Below are positions 26,069 to 35,821 of a DNA stretch of 64,000 nucleotides, piece by piece. The stretch comes from Vibrio sp. ED004 (lineage in GTDB: Bacteria; Pseudomonadota; Gammaproteobacteria; Enterobacterales; Vibrionaceae). The stretch spans positions 1,054,001 to 1,118,000 of the forward strand of contig NZ_CP066150.1 in NCBI RefSeq assembly GCF_023206395.1, read 5' to 3'. How positions within the stretch are numbered: position 1 is the stretch's first letter; each line of letters begins with the position of its first letter. The notes under the pieces are model-generated. The model was not told the origin of the DNA, ran no database searches, and worked only from the letters and a program-made list of their open reading frames with translations. A program made the position numbers and the translations under genes.

Positions 26069-26432
26069 AACAATCTCAATAGTAGGCTTACTTTAATCGT
26101 CCTTGTTGGTGCTTGAGAGCATGCAGTCCTTGAAATCAATGCTTTATACACGTCACCCGGTGTTCTCGAAATCTCACGTTGATATTCATGCGCGTGACGA
26201 AACTCAAGGGTATTGGTGTGAATTCATGTGTTGGATGTGCATTATTCATAGATGACGAAGGTAAAGCTAACAACAAAAAGTGACCTTATGATTCAACGTT
26301 AATTGTATGAATTTATGAGGTTATTATTTTTTGTCACTTTTGTTTATTGGTAGAGCAGGTGCATAATTTGAGGTGATTTAGCTATTTTTAGATGCTTGAG
26401 AAAGAGAAAAAGTGCTAGTAGAGAAGTGAATT
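26069..26432. other. Divergent promoter region between the DUF2860-like gene and the diguanylate cyclase
   Basis: 364 AT-rich bases with two copies of the shared A-rich motif (26269-26285, 26331-26346). Depending on orientation these may act on either gene. No other feature was seen. Confidence 0.5.
26269..26346. promoter_or_regulatory. Shared A-rich motif, two opposed copies
   Basis: AACAACAAAAAGTGACC (26269-26285) and TTGTCACTTTTGTTTA (26331-26346, complement TAAACAAAAGTGACAA) form a long-spaced inverted pair. They lie 200-280 bases before the DUF2860-like start and 87-164 bases before the diguanylate cyclase start. Confidence 0.45.
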
Positions 26433-27818
26433 ATGACGACTAAACGAATCATCAAATTAATGCCAAAATTTAAAGTGGCGACGATCTCACTGACATTTTC
26501 TTCAATGTCATTTCTCTTGTTTGTCATCAGTTTTGGCACGGTAGCGATCAACAATGACATCAAAGAGTTTGATTTAAGCACGTTGCAGTTAGATAGACAT
26601 AAAGACAACTTAGTTCTGCTGGGCTTGTTTACGGAATCTCAGATTAATCAAACGTCAGATGTGGGTAGCCACGACTTCAACAGTGTTGATGAGATTAACT
26701 TTGTTGATAGCATTTATCCTCTTGGTGATCCTGAACTGAACAAGGCCGAAATCGCTGTTAGGCATTTAATGCATCAAATTTCGTTATACAAAAATCTCGG
26801 TGGTATCGACGATAATTTTGTTTATTTTTATCGTTCTTATTCGGGTTCAAAATACATATTCCCAAACAAGTTTGAGAATTTTACGCCCTCGGAAGCGCAT
26901 CTTTCACGAGACACTTGTCTTGGAAGTGAGGTGTGTTCGATTACCGCGAAAGAATACCAACTAACGGATAGGGTGATCATATCGCCGCCTCACATTGGGT
27001 TGATAAGCCAAAAGGAAATCATTTCGATTGTGACTCCAGTGTATGACGAGGGGAACATCATTGGTGATTACGTGTTGAACGTGAATATAGACCTTTATAT
27101 AAGCAGTGGTTTAGATGTGGGTTACGAGACGAAGAATAACACCAACAACTTAATAGTAACGTATCCAGGTTACCCGTACTCATACCTCAATTACAGTAAG
27201 ACGACGGTTGCAGATAACCAGACCACTTATACGTATCGCTATCCATACTCCAAGTTGGTCATTGATTACTTTTGGGTGTTTGTTGTTTTGCTGCTCGCTA
27301 GCCTTAACTATCTCTTTTATGTCAATAAGGCCAGGATCGCCAAAGACGAATTAGTGGATGCAAAACACTCGGCGTTAAAAGACGAGCTGACAGGGTTGTA
27401 CAATCGACGAATTTATAACGAGACATCGTTCAATCAAGCTGTGCAAGGAAAAGCGTGTTCGGTTATCGCCATTGATGGTGACCGAATTAAAAAGATCAAC
27501 GATAACTTTGGTCACAGTTGGGGGGATGAAGTGATTCAACACATCGCTCACTCAATGAAAGACGTTTTCCGCCGTGATGACTTCTTGATAAGAGTTGGTG
27601 GCGATGAATTTATCGTGATTATGCCGAATTGCAGTTTTGAAAATGCTAAGAAAGCTTCAGAGATCCTACAAAGGCAAGTGACAGAGTCTAAAGTCGCTTC
27701 ATTGGGCTTTGATGTTTCCGTGAGTGTTGGGGTCGCATTCAAAGGTGCGAGTGAGTCACTGGAAAGTGTGCTTCACAAAGCCGATGAAAAGCTATATGAG
27801 CAAAAAGCACAGCGCTAA
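26433..27818 (+). CDS. Membrane-anchored diguanylate cyclase with periplasmic sensor domain
   Basis: 461 residues. A first membrane helix (about 18-45) and a second (about 272-294) enclose a periplasmic region of about 230 residues. That region includes a possible disulfide pair (CLGSEVC) and Cache-like text (ISIVTPVYDEGNIIGDYVLNV). The GGDEF domain follows with DELTGLYNRR, AIDGDRIKKIND and the intact active site RVGGDEF. The allosteric site RxxD is present (RRDD, six residues before GG), so product inhibition is expected. GAGAAGTGA precedes the start. The periplasmic ligand is unknown. Confidence 0.92.
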   Translation: MTTKRIIKLMPKFKVATISLTFSSMSFLLFVISFGTVAINNDIKEFDLSTLQLDRHKDNLVLLGLFTESQINQTSDVGSHDFNSVDEINFVDSIYPLGDPELNKAEIAVRHLMHQISLYKNLGGIDDNFVYFYRSYSGSKYIFPNKFENFTPSEAHLSRDTCLGSEVCSITAKEYQLTDRVIISPPHIGLISQKEIISIVTPVYDEGNIIGDYVLNVNIDLYISSGLDVGYETKNNTNNLIVTYPGYPYSYLNYSKTTVADNQTTYTYRYPYSKLVIDYFWVFVVLLLASLNYLFYVNKARIAKDELVDAKHSALKDELTGLYNRRIYNETSFNQAVQGKACSVIAIDGDRIKKINDNFGHSWGDEVIQHIAHSMKDVFRRDDFLIRVGGDEFIVIMPNCSFENAKKASEILQRQVTESKVASLGFDVSVSVGVAFKGASESLESVLHKADEKLYEQKAQR

Positions 27819-28000
27819 TTGGGTGCTTACTTCATCTAACTTATCAATTTGATGCTTCGTTATGTTAGATGAACGTCAGATCTAGCGGCTGGTGGAAAGG
27901 ATAGCGTCAGCAATGGCTCGCTCCCTTGTATTGACTAAACTTAGATACTAACGTGTACATGTTAGCTAAGTTTATGAATTTACGATGAAGGGTTATTGCT

Positions 28001-28885
28001 GTGAATAAAGATTTAGATCTCAATCTTCTACGTATCTTGGTGTTGTTGGATAAACACCAACAACTTAAGCCAGTGGCTAAGATTCTGGGCAAGAGCGAGG
28101 CATCTATCAGTAAGTACCTTGCTCGCTTAAGAGAACAGCTTGGTGACGAGTTGTTTATTCGACATGCACACCATTTTGAAAGTACCGATTTTCTTAAGAA
28201 ACAGCTTCCCGTTATTCAGGCTGGATTAGACAGCCTTGAATCTTGTATGGGGACGAGTACTTTTGATCCGCTAACTTATGACAAGCCCATCACTATCTCG
28301 ATGCCTCAAGTTGCGCAGTATTTTTTGGGCGAACTGATATTGAATGACCTGTTTGAACTGTTTCCTAACGCGCCCATTAGTATCGTTAGCCCAAGTGATC
28401 GCCCAATCGAAAGCATCTTAGATGGTAATGTGGACGTGTACATGCACAATTTTAATGAAGAATGTCCTAAGAGTATCTATCAACTACCTGTTGGTTCATT
28501 ACCAGTCGGCATTGTACTTCCTGATGATATTGAAGCAGACTCGTTAGAAACGGCGTTGTCATTGCCCTTTATTTTCCTCGAGCTAAAAGGTTGGAAGGGC
28601 TCTAAGCAAGTGGTACGAATGATTTTAGAGAAGAAAGGATTTGAAATTGAATCTAAGGTCACCGTCGGGGATGTTGGTCTATTACTTGGACTGTTAAAGC
28701 GTCGAAGATGCGCCACCATAATGATGAATTTTGGTCGTTCGATTGAAGGCTTTAAATCGATTGAAATACCAGAATCTTACTATGCGACAGGTCGCCCCAA
28801 GATCGCAGCTTATATCAAGCAAACCCATCGTAACAACGCGCTACATCGATTGCTCATTGATGTGATGGGGAAGTACTTAAACTAG
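28001..28885 (+). CDS. LysR-family transcriptional regulator
   Basis: 294 residues with a GTG start (AAGGG upstream). The N-terminal winged helix-turn-helix is typical: LDLNLLRILVLLDKHQQLKPV, then AKILGKSEASISKYLARLRE and LGDELFIRH. A periplasmic-binding-protein-like effector domain follows from about residue 90. It belongs to the LysR subgroup close to LeuO/NodD-like proteins by its N-terminus. It stands alone and is convergent with the response-regulator gene. Targets and effector are unknown. Confidence 0.92.
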   Translation: MNKDLDLNLLRILVLLDKHQQLKPVAKILGKSEASISKYLARLREQLGDELFIRHAHHFESTDFLKKQLPVIQAGLDSLESCMGTSTFDPLTYDKPITISMPQVAQYFLGELILNDLFELFPNAPISIVSPSDRPIESILDGNVDVYMHNFNEECPKSIYQLPVGSLPVGIVLPDDIEADSLETALSLPFIFLELKGWKGSKQVVRMILEKKGFEIESKVTVGDVGLLLGLLKRRRCATIMMNFGRSIEGFKSIEIPESYYATGRPKIAAYIKQTHRNNALHRLLIDVMGKYLN

Positions 28886-28910
28886 GCTCACCGACTAGCT
28901 AGTTAAGTAA

Positions 28911-29504
28911 TTAAAGTGCATCGTTCAGTTGAACCAGCTCGACGGTTGAATTGGCTCTGTACTTGTTTAGGATACGTGTTTTATAGGTGCTGATAGTCTT
29001 AGCACTTAAAGACAGTTTTTCTGAAATAAGCTTGTTCGAGTGTCCTTGAATCAGGTACTGATACACGATCGCTTCTTTATTAGAGAGCTTTGTGTTCTTG
29101 CCACTGTTCTTTTGATCTGACTTGAACAACGAATAACCTTTCATAATACTGGATAGGGCGAAGTGAATGGATTCATGGCTTTCGCTCTTACTCAGGAATC
29201 CGTTGGCGCCTAATGACTGAGCCGCCTCTGACAAGCTTGAGCTATCTGACGAAGAAACAAACAGCAACTTGCCTTCATAACCGTGTGCTTTGATTATTTT
29301 AGCGAGGTTCATACCATCGTTGTTTGCCAAGGTCACATCGAGAACAATCAAATCAATGCTCTGGCTTTTCACTAGCTTTAGAATTCTATCGGTATCTGTG
29401 GTTTTATGCAGATCGTCAACCTCTAACGAGTCCATCACCAACTCTGCAAGGGCTTCACGATAAAGCGGTTGTTCATCTATGATTAGAACGTTCTGATTTT
29501 TCAT
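28911..29504 (-). CDS. NarL/LuxR-type response regulator
   Basis: 197 residues: a receiver domain (VLIIDEQPLYREALA; phospho-acceptor Asp56 in IVLDVTL; Lys near 112 in GFLSKSES) and a C-terminal LuxR-type HTH (LSNKEAIVYQYLIQGHSNKL, then ISEKLSLSAKTISTYKTRIL). AGGTGA precedes the ATG. It is on the same strand as, and downstream of, the VieB-like and Hpt genes. It is therefore a plausible output of that phosphorelay, but no histidine kinase is in the window. Confidence 0.92.
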   Translation of the reverse strand: MKNQNVLIIDEQPLYREALAELVMDSLEVDDLHKTTDTDRILKLVKSQSIDLIVLDVTLANNDGMNLAKIIKAHGYEGKLLFVSSSDSSSLSEAAQSLGANGFLSKSESHESIHFALSSIMKGYSLFKSDQKNSGKNTKLSNKEAIVYQYLIQGHSNKLISEKLSLSAKTISTYKTRILNKYRANSTVELVQLNDAL

Positions 29505-29677
29505 AAGTCACCTAAAATATTGCTGTGTGACATCCTGTCTCTTTGAGTTCTAAGATTGTGATAAGCAATAATTCTATGTAAAAACAAAGTAGTTAGGGTG
29601 AAAATGACATTTTAATATTTTGAAAATCAGATGCTTTAAGAGGGTTCTAGCTTATTACTCTCCTAAAACTAGCGTCG

Positions 29678-31300
29678 CTAATAGGTGGCTCGACCTCGGG
29701 CTTTATACAAGATTTGATTGTAATTGATACTGTTTAGCTCTTCTTTTGTGTGTAAGTTAACCAATACGTCATTGCACTTGTTAATTTTGATACGAATATC
29801 GTGCTTGCCTTCATAGGGCGTGCTCAGCAAAGCTGAAAGCTTGATTATTGCCAAACAGGTCTTTTTTGAGTGTGGCAAAAGGTCGTGAATGTCTAAATAA
29901 TAATCAAGGTGCTTGTCTTTCGTTAAACGATCTGACGATTTCATTAACACCATCTCTTTGCGGATATTACTCAAGTGCTGCTGTGAGGTCTGTAGACGCT
30001 CCTTAAAACCATTAAGCATATGAATTTGGCTACGAATAATACTTGGGTGTTGGTCTTGATTAATGCTGTCTTCCAACCTTTTCACGAACGTCGGCGTTTC
30101 GCTCAAGAAAGAGCACTGTTCCAATAAGAAGCACAGGTGGTAGAAGTCATAAAAATGAAAATCGGAAGTATAATTCAACGCTTGTTTTATACTGAGTGTT
30201 GCCGTCTTTAGGTCGCCTTTGATCAATGCAATGTGGGCAGAAATCAGTTTGTCCTGAAGAATAAGTTCTGGCGTTTTACCAATATCGCTGAGAGTTGAGT
30301 TGTACGAAGCAAGTTGCCTTTCAAAGAGGTTTATTGAGCCACCAAGCGGTTGCTTGTAAAGAAAAGTACGCATGTAGTTAATCTTGGTATAAAACCCACC
30401 ACGGAACGTATTAATGTTTTTTTCGTAATACCTTTTCATATAGGTGAAGGCGTCTTGATACGCTTCTGCAGCGATAGATAAATTCGCGATCACCAATTCA
30501 CGGTGCGCCCCTGCATCCAGTAACATCGCTGACTGTTTCAAGTGGTCGATCGCGTTGGGTAGGTCGTCTTCAATCGAATAGATGTTCGACATTTCGTCGT
30601 GAAAGTAGGGGTTGTTTTTCTTTGATTTAACTAGGCTGAGTATCTCTTTTGCTTCATCCACTTGGTCTGTTTCAATCAGTGTGCTTGCAAGACCTGTTTT
30701 GATCCAATCTAAGTCATCTTCTTCGAGAAGGCTTTCATACTCCTCCTGAGCCTTATTAAATTGTTTACTTTTCAATAAGGCAGAGGCTTTGTATTTTCGG
30801 ATAAGCTTTGAGTATTCAGGATGAAATGGTTGAAGCTCATCGCACTCGCGTACAACGCCCGAAAAATCGAATTCAGTTAACTTTTCAAAGATTGGTGCAA
30901 GGACCAATTTTCGATTGAGGGCTGAAAATATTCGTTTGATAAAGAACTGCTTGTTAAACGGTTTAAGTAGGTAATCGTCAGGGTCAGAGTCCACGATTGA
31001 GCGCCCGACGTTGTAATCATTTTCGCCTGTGAGGAACATAAAAACCGTGGTCGACTTTAAGATTCGAGCGTGCTTGAGCTCTTCCAAAAGCTGATAACCA
31101 GTCAATTGGGTTTGGAAGTTATAGTCACAGATAATAATATCAAACGCGTTCTGACGGCATTGATGAATCACGTCGAAAGGTTTGTATGCATAAGATATGG
31201 ACTCAAAGCCGATCTGGCGCAAGATGGTGGTTACACTGCTTGTAACCAGACGAGAGTCGTCTGCAACCAATACCGTATATTTTTTAATATCTTTATTCAT
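29678..31300 (-). CDS. VieB-like response regulator: receiver domain plus TPR-like helical region
   Basis: 540 residues. Residues 8-130 form a receiver domain (VLVADDSRL acidic pair, Asp59 in IIICDYNF, Lys113 in LLKPFN). Beyond that the protein is all-helical with degenerate TPR-like repeats (for example KYKASALLKSKQFNKAQEEY) and has no DNA-binding or enzymatic domain. Length and order match VieB of Vibrio cholerae, which modulates phosphotransfer in the VieSAB system. It is flanked by a LuxR-type response regulator and an Hpt protein on the same strand. Receiver and TPR parts are seen; the VieB-like role is inference. Confidence 0.82.
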   Translation of the reverse strand: MNKDIKKYTVLVADDSRLVTSSVTTILRQIGFESISYAYKPFDVIHQCRQNAFDIIICDYNFQTQLTGYQLLEELKHARILKSTTVFMFLTGENDYNVGRSIVDSDPDDYLLKPFNKQFFIKRIFSALNRKLVLAPIFEKLTEFDFSGVVRECDELQPFHPEYSKLIRKYKASALLKSKQFNKAQEEYESLLEEDDLDWIKTGLASTLIETDQVDEAKEILSLVKSKKNNPYFHDEMSNIYSIEDDLPNAIDHLKQSAMLLDAGAHRELVIANLSIAAEAYQDAFTYMKRYYEKNINTFRGGFYTKINYMRTFLYKQPLGGSINLFERQLASYNSTLSDIGKTPELILQDKLISAHIALIKGDLKTATLSIKQALNYTSDFHFYDFYHLCFLLEQCSFLSETPTFVKRLEDSINQDQHPSIIRSQIHMLNGFKERLQTSQQHLSNIRKEMVLMKSSDRLTKDKHLDYYLDIHDLLPHSKKTCLAIIKLSALLSTPYEGKHDIRIKINKCNDVLVNLHTKEELNSINYNQILYKARGRATY

Positions 31301-31397
31301 TATTTTAACTGTTGACCAAATTTAGCTAATTGTAACAAAACGGAAATAGCGAAAATCGATACTGAGTTAAAATAAGAAAAGTCCTACATTGATTCGA

Positions 31398-31748
31398 TTA
31401 ATTTCCTACGTTATGAATCTCTAGCCATTCTTCAACTAAATTAACGCTATGTGAAATTAATTTAATAATGTTGAGGTTGGTTTCTTCAATACTATTATTT
31501 CTTAATTTCAATGCTGTCTCTTCCGCTTTAATTTGTTGCTCTAGCGAAAAGTGTCCGATTGATGAAAGGCCACCTTTCATTCGGTGTATGACTTGTAAGG
31601 TGGTTGTGCCCTCAGGCCTTGCGCTCTTTAGTTGCTCTAGGTCTTCGTTCATTACGCTCACGTAAACCTCCGCAAGGTAAGATCTTTGATCGTCAGGGTA
31701 GTTACTTAGCCAATTAATTTCATGACCAATGTTAAGTTTGTTTTCCAT
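31398..31748 (-). CDS. Stand-alone histidine phosphotransfer (Hpt) protein
   Basis: 116 residues, helical, with the Hpt signature IHRMKGGLSSIG in which His55 is the phosphorylation site. A short N-terminal extension and a four-helix-bundle pattern are consistent with a cytoplasmic shuttle between a hybrid kinase and a response regulator. It lies about 100 bases upstream of the VieB-like gene on the same strand. The kinase partner is elsewhere. Confidence 0.88.
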   Translation of the reverse strand: MENKLNIGHEINWLSNYPDDQRSYLAEVYVSVMNEDLEQLKSARPEGTTTLQVIHRMKGGLSSIGHFSLEQQIKAEETALKLRNNSIEETNLNIIKLISHSVNLVEEWLEIHNVGN

Positions 31749-31921
31749 GAAAAGGGTTGTTGGTGGGTGATTTATTCATAGTAACGACAGGGTGGTATGA
31801 ATAAAAATATCACTCACCTATTGGAGTTGGTTAATTCATATACCTAGCAAACGTAGAGAGCTAATTAATTAACATAAAGATGATGGGTTTTATTTGTTCG
31901 CTCTCGATATAGAATAGTCCG

Positions 31922-32239
31922 CTATTTGGACAATGAAGCGTAATAGGCCGCAATATCTTTTATATCTTGTTCAGAAAGTCGGCTTAATTGAGCTTTCATC
32001 ATGTCAGCGTAGGAGCCTTCACGTTGGTCGTTCTTATACATTTTCATAGCATTGAACAAATAGAGCGGATCTTGCCCTTTAAGGTCTGGGTAGTTTTGAT
32101 TCGTGTTGTCGCCAGTGACTGAATGGCAAAAAACGCAGCTCGGGGATTTCAGTTTACCAAGTTCTGGATCACCAAAGTCTTCTGCGTGAAGTGTGAAAGA
32201 GAGAGCAGCAATGAGTAAAGCTAGGGACTTGTTGTACAC
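31922..32239 (-). CDS. Periplasmic cytochrome c (class I, c553-like)
   Basis: A GTG start at 32239 is chosen because CAGGAG lies 7 bases upstream, and it gives a clean signal peptide (MYNKSLALLIAALSFTLHA). The longer frame to 32293 would spoil it. The mature part carries one heme-binding motif (CVFCH). The distal Met is probably in DMMKAQLSRLS, followed by the C-terminal helix QDIKDIAAYYASLSK. About 105 residues in total. It would shuttle electrons in the periplasm; the partner is not visible. Confidence 0.88.
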   Translation of the reverse strand: MYNKSLALLIAALSFTLHAEDFGDPELGKLKSPSCVFCHSVTGDNTNQNYPDLKGQDPLYLFNAMKMYKNDQREGSYADMMKAQLSRLSEQDIKDIAAYYASLSK

Positions 32240-32269
32240 GTATATACTCCTGTGAAAACAAAAGTATAA

Positions 32270-32290
32270 AGCTTCCCCTAAGGGGAAGCT
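32270..32290 (-). terminator. Terminator of the threonine aldolase gene
   Basis: AGCTTCCCCT-A-AGGGGAAGCT inverted repeat followed on the minus strand by TTATACTTTTG, about 40 bases past the aldolase stop and upstream of the cytochrome gene. Confidence 0.7.
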
Positions 32291-32328
32291 CAAGTATTAA
32301 TAGCGAGAGATGGGCACTTTATTGAGAG

Positions 32329-33333
32329 TTACAGCGCTTTTTCCAATTCAGTTAGGAATCGAGAAATGTCTTCTGCGCTAATGTCACGGTGAGTAACAAA
32401 GCGCACTGGGTTGCCTGGCGACATAGTAATGCCTTTTTCACCTAATTCTCGTGCGATGCGGTTGATATCAACAGACTCATCTAACTTAGCGAACACGATG
32501 TTCGTTTGAATGAAATCAGGGTTAACCGAGAAGCCCTCAAGCTTGCTTAGGCCAATCGCTAGGTTTTTTGCGTTCTCGTGGTCAGCTTTAAGCTGAGTAA
32601 CGTTCTCAGTCAGCGCCATTTTACCTGCAGCAGCAAGGATGCCAGCTTGACGCATACCGCCACCGACCATTTTGCGTAGTCGACGTGCTTTAGCGATGTA
32701 CTCTTTACTACCAAGTAGCAAAGAGCCAACTGGAGCACCCAAACCTTTTGATAAACAAATCGTCATCGAGTCGAAGTGTCGTGCGATCTCTTTAACGTGA
32801 ACGTCTAACGCTACTGCCGCATTGTATACGCGTGCGCCGTCTAAGTGCATTTGCAAACCGTGTTGGTTTACGAACTCACGAGCTTCCGCTAGGTAAGACA
32901 TTGGCAGTACTTTGCCGTTAATCGTGTTTTCTAGGCTTAAAAGCTTAGTGCGGGCGAAGTGGCTGTCGTCTGGCTTAATAGCAGCAGCAAGCTTTTTGAA
33001 ATCAAGAGTGCCGTCTGGGTTGTTTTCGATTGGTTGAGGTTGAATCGAACCCAGTACCGCAGCGCCGCCAGCTTCGTATTTGTAGTTGTGCGCTTGTTGG
33101 CCACAAAGGTATTCATCACCACGTTCACAGTGTGCCATTAAGCCGAGAAGGTTGGCTTGCGTACCTGAAGAGGTGAACATAGCGGCTTCAAAGCCTGTTT
33201 CGTTGGCGGCCCAATGCTCAAGTTCGTTTACTGTTGGGTCGTCACCATATACATCATCACCGACTTCTGCGTTTGCCATTACATCGCGCATAGCTTGTGA
33301 GGGTTTAGTTACGGTATCAGAACGAAAGTCCAT
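32329..33333 (-). CDS. ltaE: Low-specificity L-threonine aldolase
   Basis: 334 residues, PLP-dependent fold type I. It cleaves L-threonine/allo-threonine to glycine and acetaldehyde. The N-terminus MDFRSDTVTKPSQAMRDVM is the family signature. The PLP lysine lies in TICLSKGLGAPVGSLL, and LHLDGARVYNAAVALDV carries the Asp that contacts the pyridine nitrogen. AGGAGAG precedes the ATG. The Nudix gene lies 17 bases upstream on the same strand, so the two are probably co-transcribed. Confidence 0.95.
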   Translation of the reverse strand: MDFRSDTVTKPSQAMRDVMANAEVGDDVYGDDPTVNELEHWAANETGFEAAMFTSSGTQANLLGLMAHCERGDEYLCGQQAHNYKYEAGGAAVLGSIQPQPIENNPDGTLDFKKLAAAIKPDDSHFARTKLLSLENTINGKVLPMSYLAEAREFVNQHGLQMHLDGARVYNAAVALDVHVKEIARHFDSMTICLSKGLGAPVGSLLLGSKEYIAKARRLRKMVGGGMRQAGILAAAGKMALTENVTQLKADHENAKNLAIGLSKLEGFSVNPDFIQTNIVFAKLDESVDINRIARELGEKGITMSPGNPVRFVTHRDISAEDISRFLTELEKAL

Positions 33334-33350
33334 GTTTCTCTCCTAGAGTG

Positions 33351-33866
33351 TTATAGGTAGCCGCAGAGTTGGGCTTTACTTAAACAAGCGATAGTTTTTG
33401 TATCGGTGATTTGATCGTGTCGTATTTTGTCGTGCAGTTCTTCTAAGCTCAGCTCGATCACTTCTATGACTTCATCTTCGTCACATTCAAAGCGGGTAGT
33501 GAGGCTAAGGTCTTTTGCGACGAATAGATGCTGTATCTCATCGCAAAAGCCAGCTAAAGGCGTAACCTGCCCTAAGCTTTGAAAAGAAGTTGCACTGTAA
33601 CCTGTTTCTTCTTCCAGTTCGCGCTGTGCGCATTCAAGAGGTGTCTCATCAATTTCCATAGTGCCCGCAGGTAACTCTAGAAGCCACTTTTTGAGAGAAG
33701 GGCGAAATTGGTTAATGAGAATAATCTTTCCAGACGAAGTGATAGGAAGAATAACGGCCGCGCCAGGGTGGTTGATTGTTGTATGTTTTACCACGACGTT
33801 CGTAGGGAGCGTCACGTTCTCTTCTATAAGAGAAATACTTTTCCATTGATGGATAACTTTACTCAT
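33351..33866 (-). CDS. Nudix hydrolase (ADP-ribose pyrophosphatase-like)
   Basis: About 171 residues. The Nudix box is complete: GTMEIDETPLECAQRELEEE followed by TGY. Upstream text AVILPITSSGKIILINQFRP and ELPAG is typical of the ADP-ribose/nucleoside-diphosphate-sugar pyrophosphatase branch. Start choice is between ATG 33866 and 33881; neither has an ideal Shine-Dalgarno. It is probably the first gene of a two-gene unit with ltaE. The exact substrate is uncertain. Confidence 0.9.
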   Translation of the reverse strand: MSKVIHQWKSISLIEENVTLPTNVVVKHTTINHPGAAVILPITSSGKIILINQFRPSLKKWLLELPAGTMEIDETPLECAQRELEEETGYSATSFQSLGQVTPLAGFCDEIQHLFVAKDLSLTTRFECDEDEVIEVIELSLEELHDKIRHDQITDTKTIACLSKAQLCGYL

Positions 33867-34153
33867 GCAGTCTGGCCACATTCCTTGCCAATTTGTCGAT
33901 AACTGAAGACGTGCACCACCATAACGTCTATGGTGTCGAAAATAAAAGAAAAATTGGGTTTAGTTATCGATTTCGTTTTACGCCATTCGTGATGTTACTC
34001 TCATATTTGGAATCTATGATTACATGAAAATTACGACCCTAACCATCTGATATAAATGCAACTCAATAATAAAATACACTTGTAACAAAGTGCTAACAAA
34101 TGTATAAAAACATATCTACACTCTCAACAGTTAAAAGATTTTCGGAGTAACGC

Positions 34154-35809
34154 ATGAACCCTTCTATTTCCTCACATGCTGACAAAGCGCTACTCTCTGA
34201 AAGAATCAATAAATTAGCGCATGCTCTATCCGATGGTGTCTACGAAAGAGAAGACACGATTAAGCTCTGTTTACTGGCGGCTCTCGCCGGCGAAAGTGTA
34301 TTCCTATTGGGCCCTCCGGGCATCGCAAAAAGTCTTATCGCTAAGCGCCTAATCCAAGCTTTTGACAACAGCAGCTATTTCGAATATTTGATGACACGTT
34401 TCTCTACACCAGAGGAAGTGTTTGGCCCGCTAAGTATCCAAGAATTAAAAGACAACGGTCGCTATGTAAGACTGACCGAAGGCTATCTACCAACAGCACA
34501 AGTTGTGTTCCTTGATGAGATCTGGAAAGCAGGCCCTGCAATCCTAAACACACTTCTAACTGTGGTTAACGAAAAAACATTCAAGAACGGCAGCGATATC
34601 GAACGTGTGCCAATGCGTTTGTTGGTTTCTGCATCTAATGAACTCCCAGACGAAGACAGCGGTCTAGAAGCCCTTTATGACCGTATGCTGGTTCGCGTGT
34701 TTGTAAACCGCATTCAAAACAAACAAAACTTCAAATCGATGCTGACCACTGGCACATCTCAAGAAGCTGTGATTCCAAAAGGTTTAGCGATCACGGACAT
34801 TGAATACCATCAATGGCAGAAAGAGCTCGACAAGTTAGAACTGACCGATAACTCGTTTAACAAGCTGTATGAACTGAAAACCATGCTTGAGGAAACAGTT
34901 AAGAAGCAAGGTTCAGCATCAGAGTCTGACTTGTACGTATCGGATAGACGTTGGAAGAAAGCCGTTAAGCTATTGAAGGCGAGTGCTTTCTTTAGCGGTC
35001 GAGACAGCGTGAACCCGCTAGATATCATGCTTCTACAAGACTGTTTATGGCACAGCCCAGAATCACGTGATGTGGTTCGTAGCGTGGTTAAAGACTTTGC
35101 ATTGAACCGTGCGTTCGATCAGCAAGAGTCAAAAGCGCAAATCGAAATGTCTCGTGAAGAGCTTGAAGAAATTCAGGACGACGTTGAATCGACCCTGTCT
35201 GTGTCTTTATCGATGGAGTCTACCAGTGGCTTGCTACGTAAAGACGTTTACCAGAACGATATCAAGAACGCGAAGATGTACAGCGTGGGTAGCGCGTACA
35301 ACTTAGTGAAATTGGTTCTACTGCAAAGCAACATGTCAGTTTCTGAATCTGAGAAAGGCGATAGCCGCTGGGTATACGTAGCCAAAGACGATTTTGATCG
35401 TGTTCTGAAAGAAGGGCATGGTGATATTTACGGTTACGTGAACGAAAACAAAAACCTATGTCGTTTGAAGCTGGATCTTGATGCATCGAACCAGTTGGTT
35501 ATCAAAGATATCGCGAATCGCTCGGTGTTAGTCAGTGTCGTGACAACTGACGGTTTGGACCAAGAGCTTTACAACAAGTGGCTAACTGGCGCAGAGAGAG
35601 CGTTAGAGCAACTCACAGAGGCCGAGTTCAAGTTGAAACGAGTGCGTACTGAATTCCATGATGCGTTGCCACATAACTACATTGACCCAGAGCTCCCTAA
35701 AGCGATGGAGTCAAGCTTACAAGCGGTTACACAAGACTTGGAAACCACAAAGGTGAAGAGCAGCAAGATCGCGCAGCGCATTAAGTTTATGAGTCAGTAC
35801 TTCGAGTAA
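34154..35809 (+). CDS. ravA: MoxR-family AAA+ ATPase RavA
   Basis: 551 residues. The AAA+ core carries Walker A GPPGIAKS (53-60), Walker [16 protein letters not shown], and the sensor region [22 protein letters not shown] long C-terminal region includes the LARA-type discontinuous domain. RavA works with ViaA as a chaperone-like pair linked to respiratory complexes and stress in Enterobacteria. CGGAG precedes the ATG, and viaA follows after 12 bases. Assignment rests on motif content plus the viaA neighbour. Confidence 0.93.
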   Translation: MNPSISSHADKALLSERINKLAHALSDGVYEREDTIKLCLLAALAGESVFLLGPPGIAKSLIAKRLIQAFDNSSYFEYLMTRFSTPEEVFGPLSIQELKDNGRYVRLTEGYLPTAQVVFLDEIWKAGPAILNTLLTVVNEKTFKNGSDIERVPMRLLVSASNELPDEDSGLEALYDRMLVRVFVNRIQNKQNFKSMLTTGTSQEAVIPKGLAITDIEYHQWQKELDKLELTDNSFNKLYELKTMLEETVKKQGSASESDLYVSDRRWKKAVKLLKASAFFSGRDSVNPLDIMLLQDCLWHSPESRDVVRSVVKDFALNRAFDQQESKAQIEMSREELEEIQDDVESTLSVSLSMESTSGLLRKDVYQNDIKNAKMYSVGSAYNLVKLVLLQSNMSVSESEKGDSRWVYVAKDDFDRVLKEGHGDIYGYVNENKNLCRLKLDLDASNQLVIKDIANRSVLVSVVTTDGLDQELYNKWLTGAERALEQLTEAEFKLKRVRTEFHDALPHNYIDPELPKAMESSLQAVTQDLETTKVKSSKIAQRIKFMSQYFE

Positions 35810-35821
35810 GGGGAGACAAGT

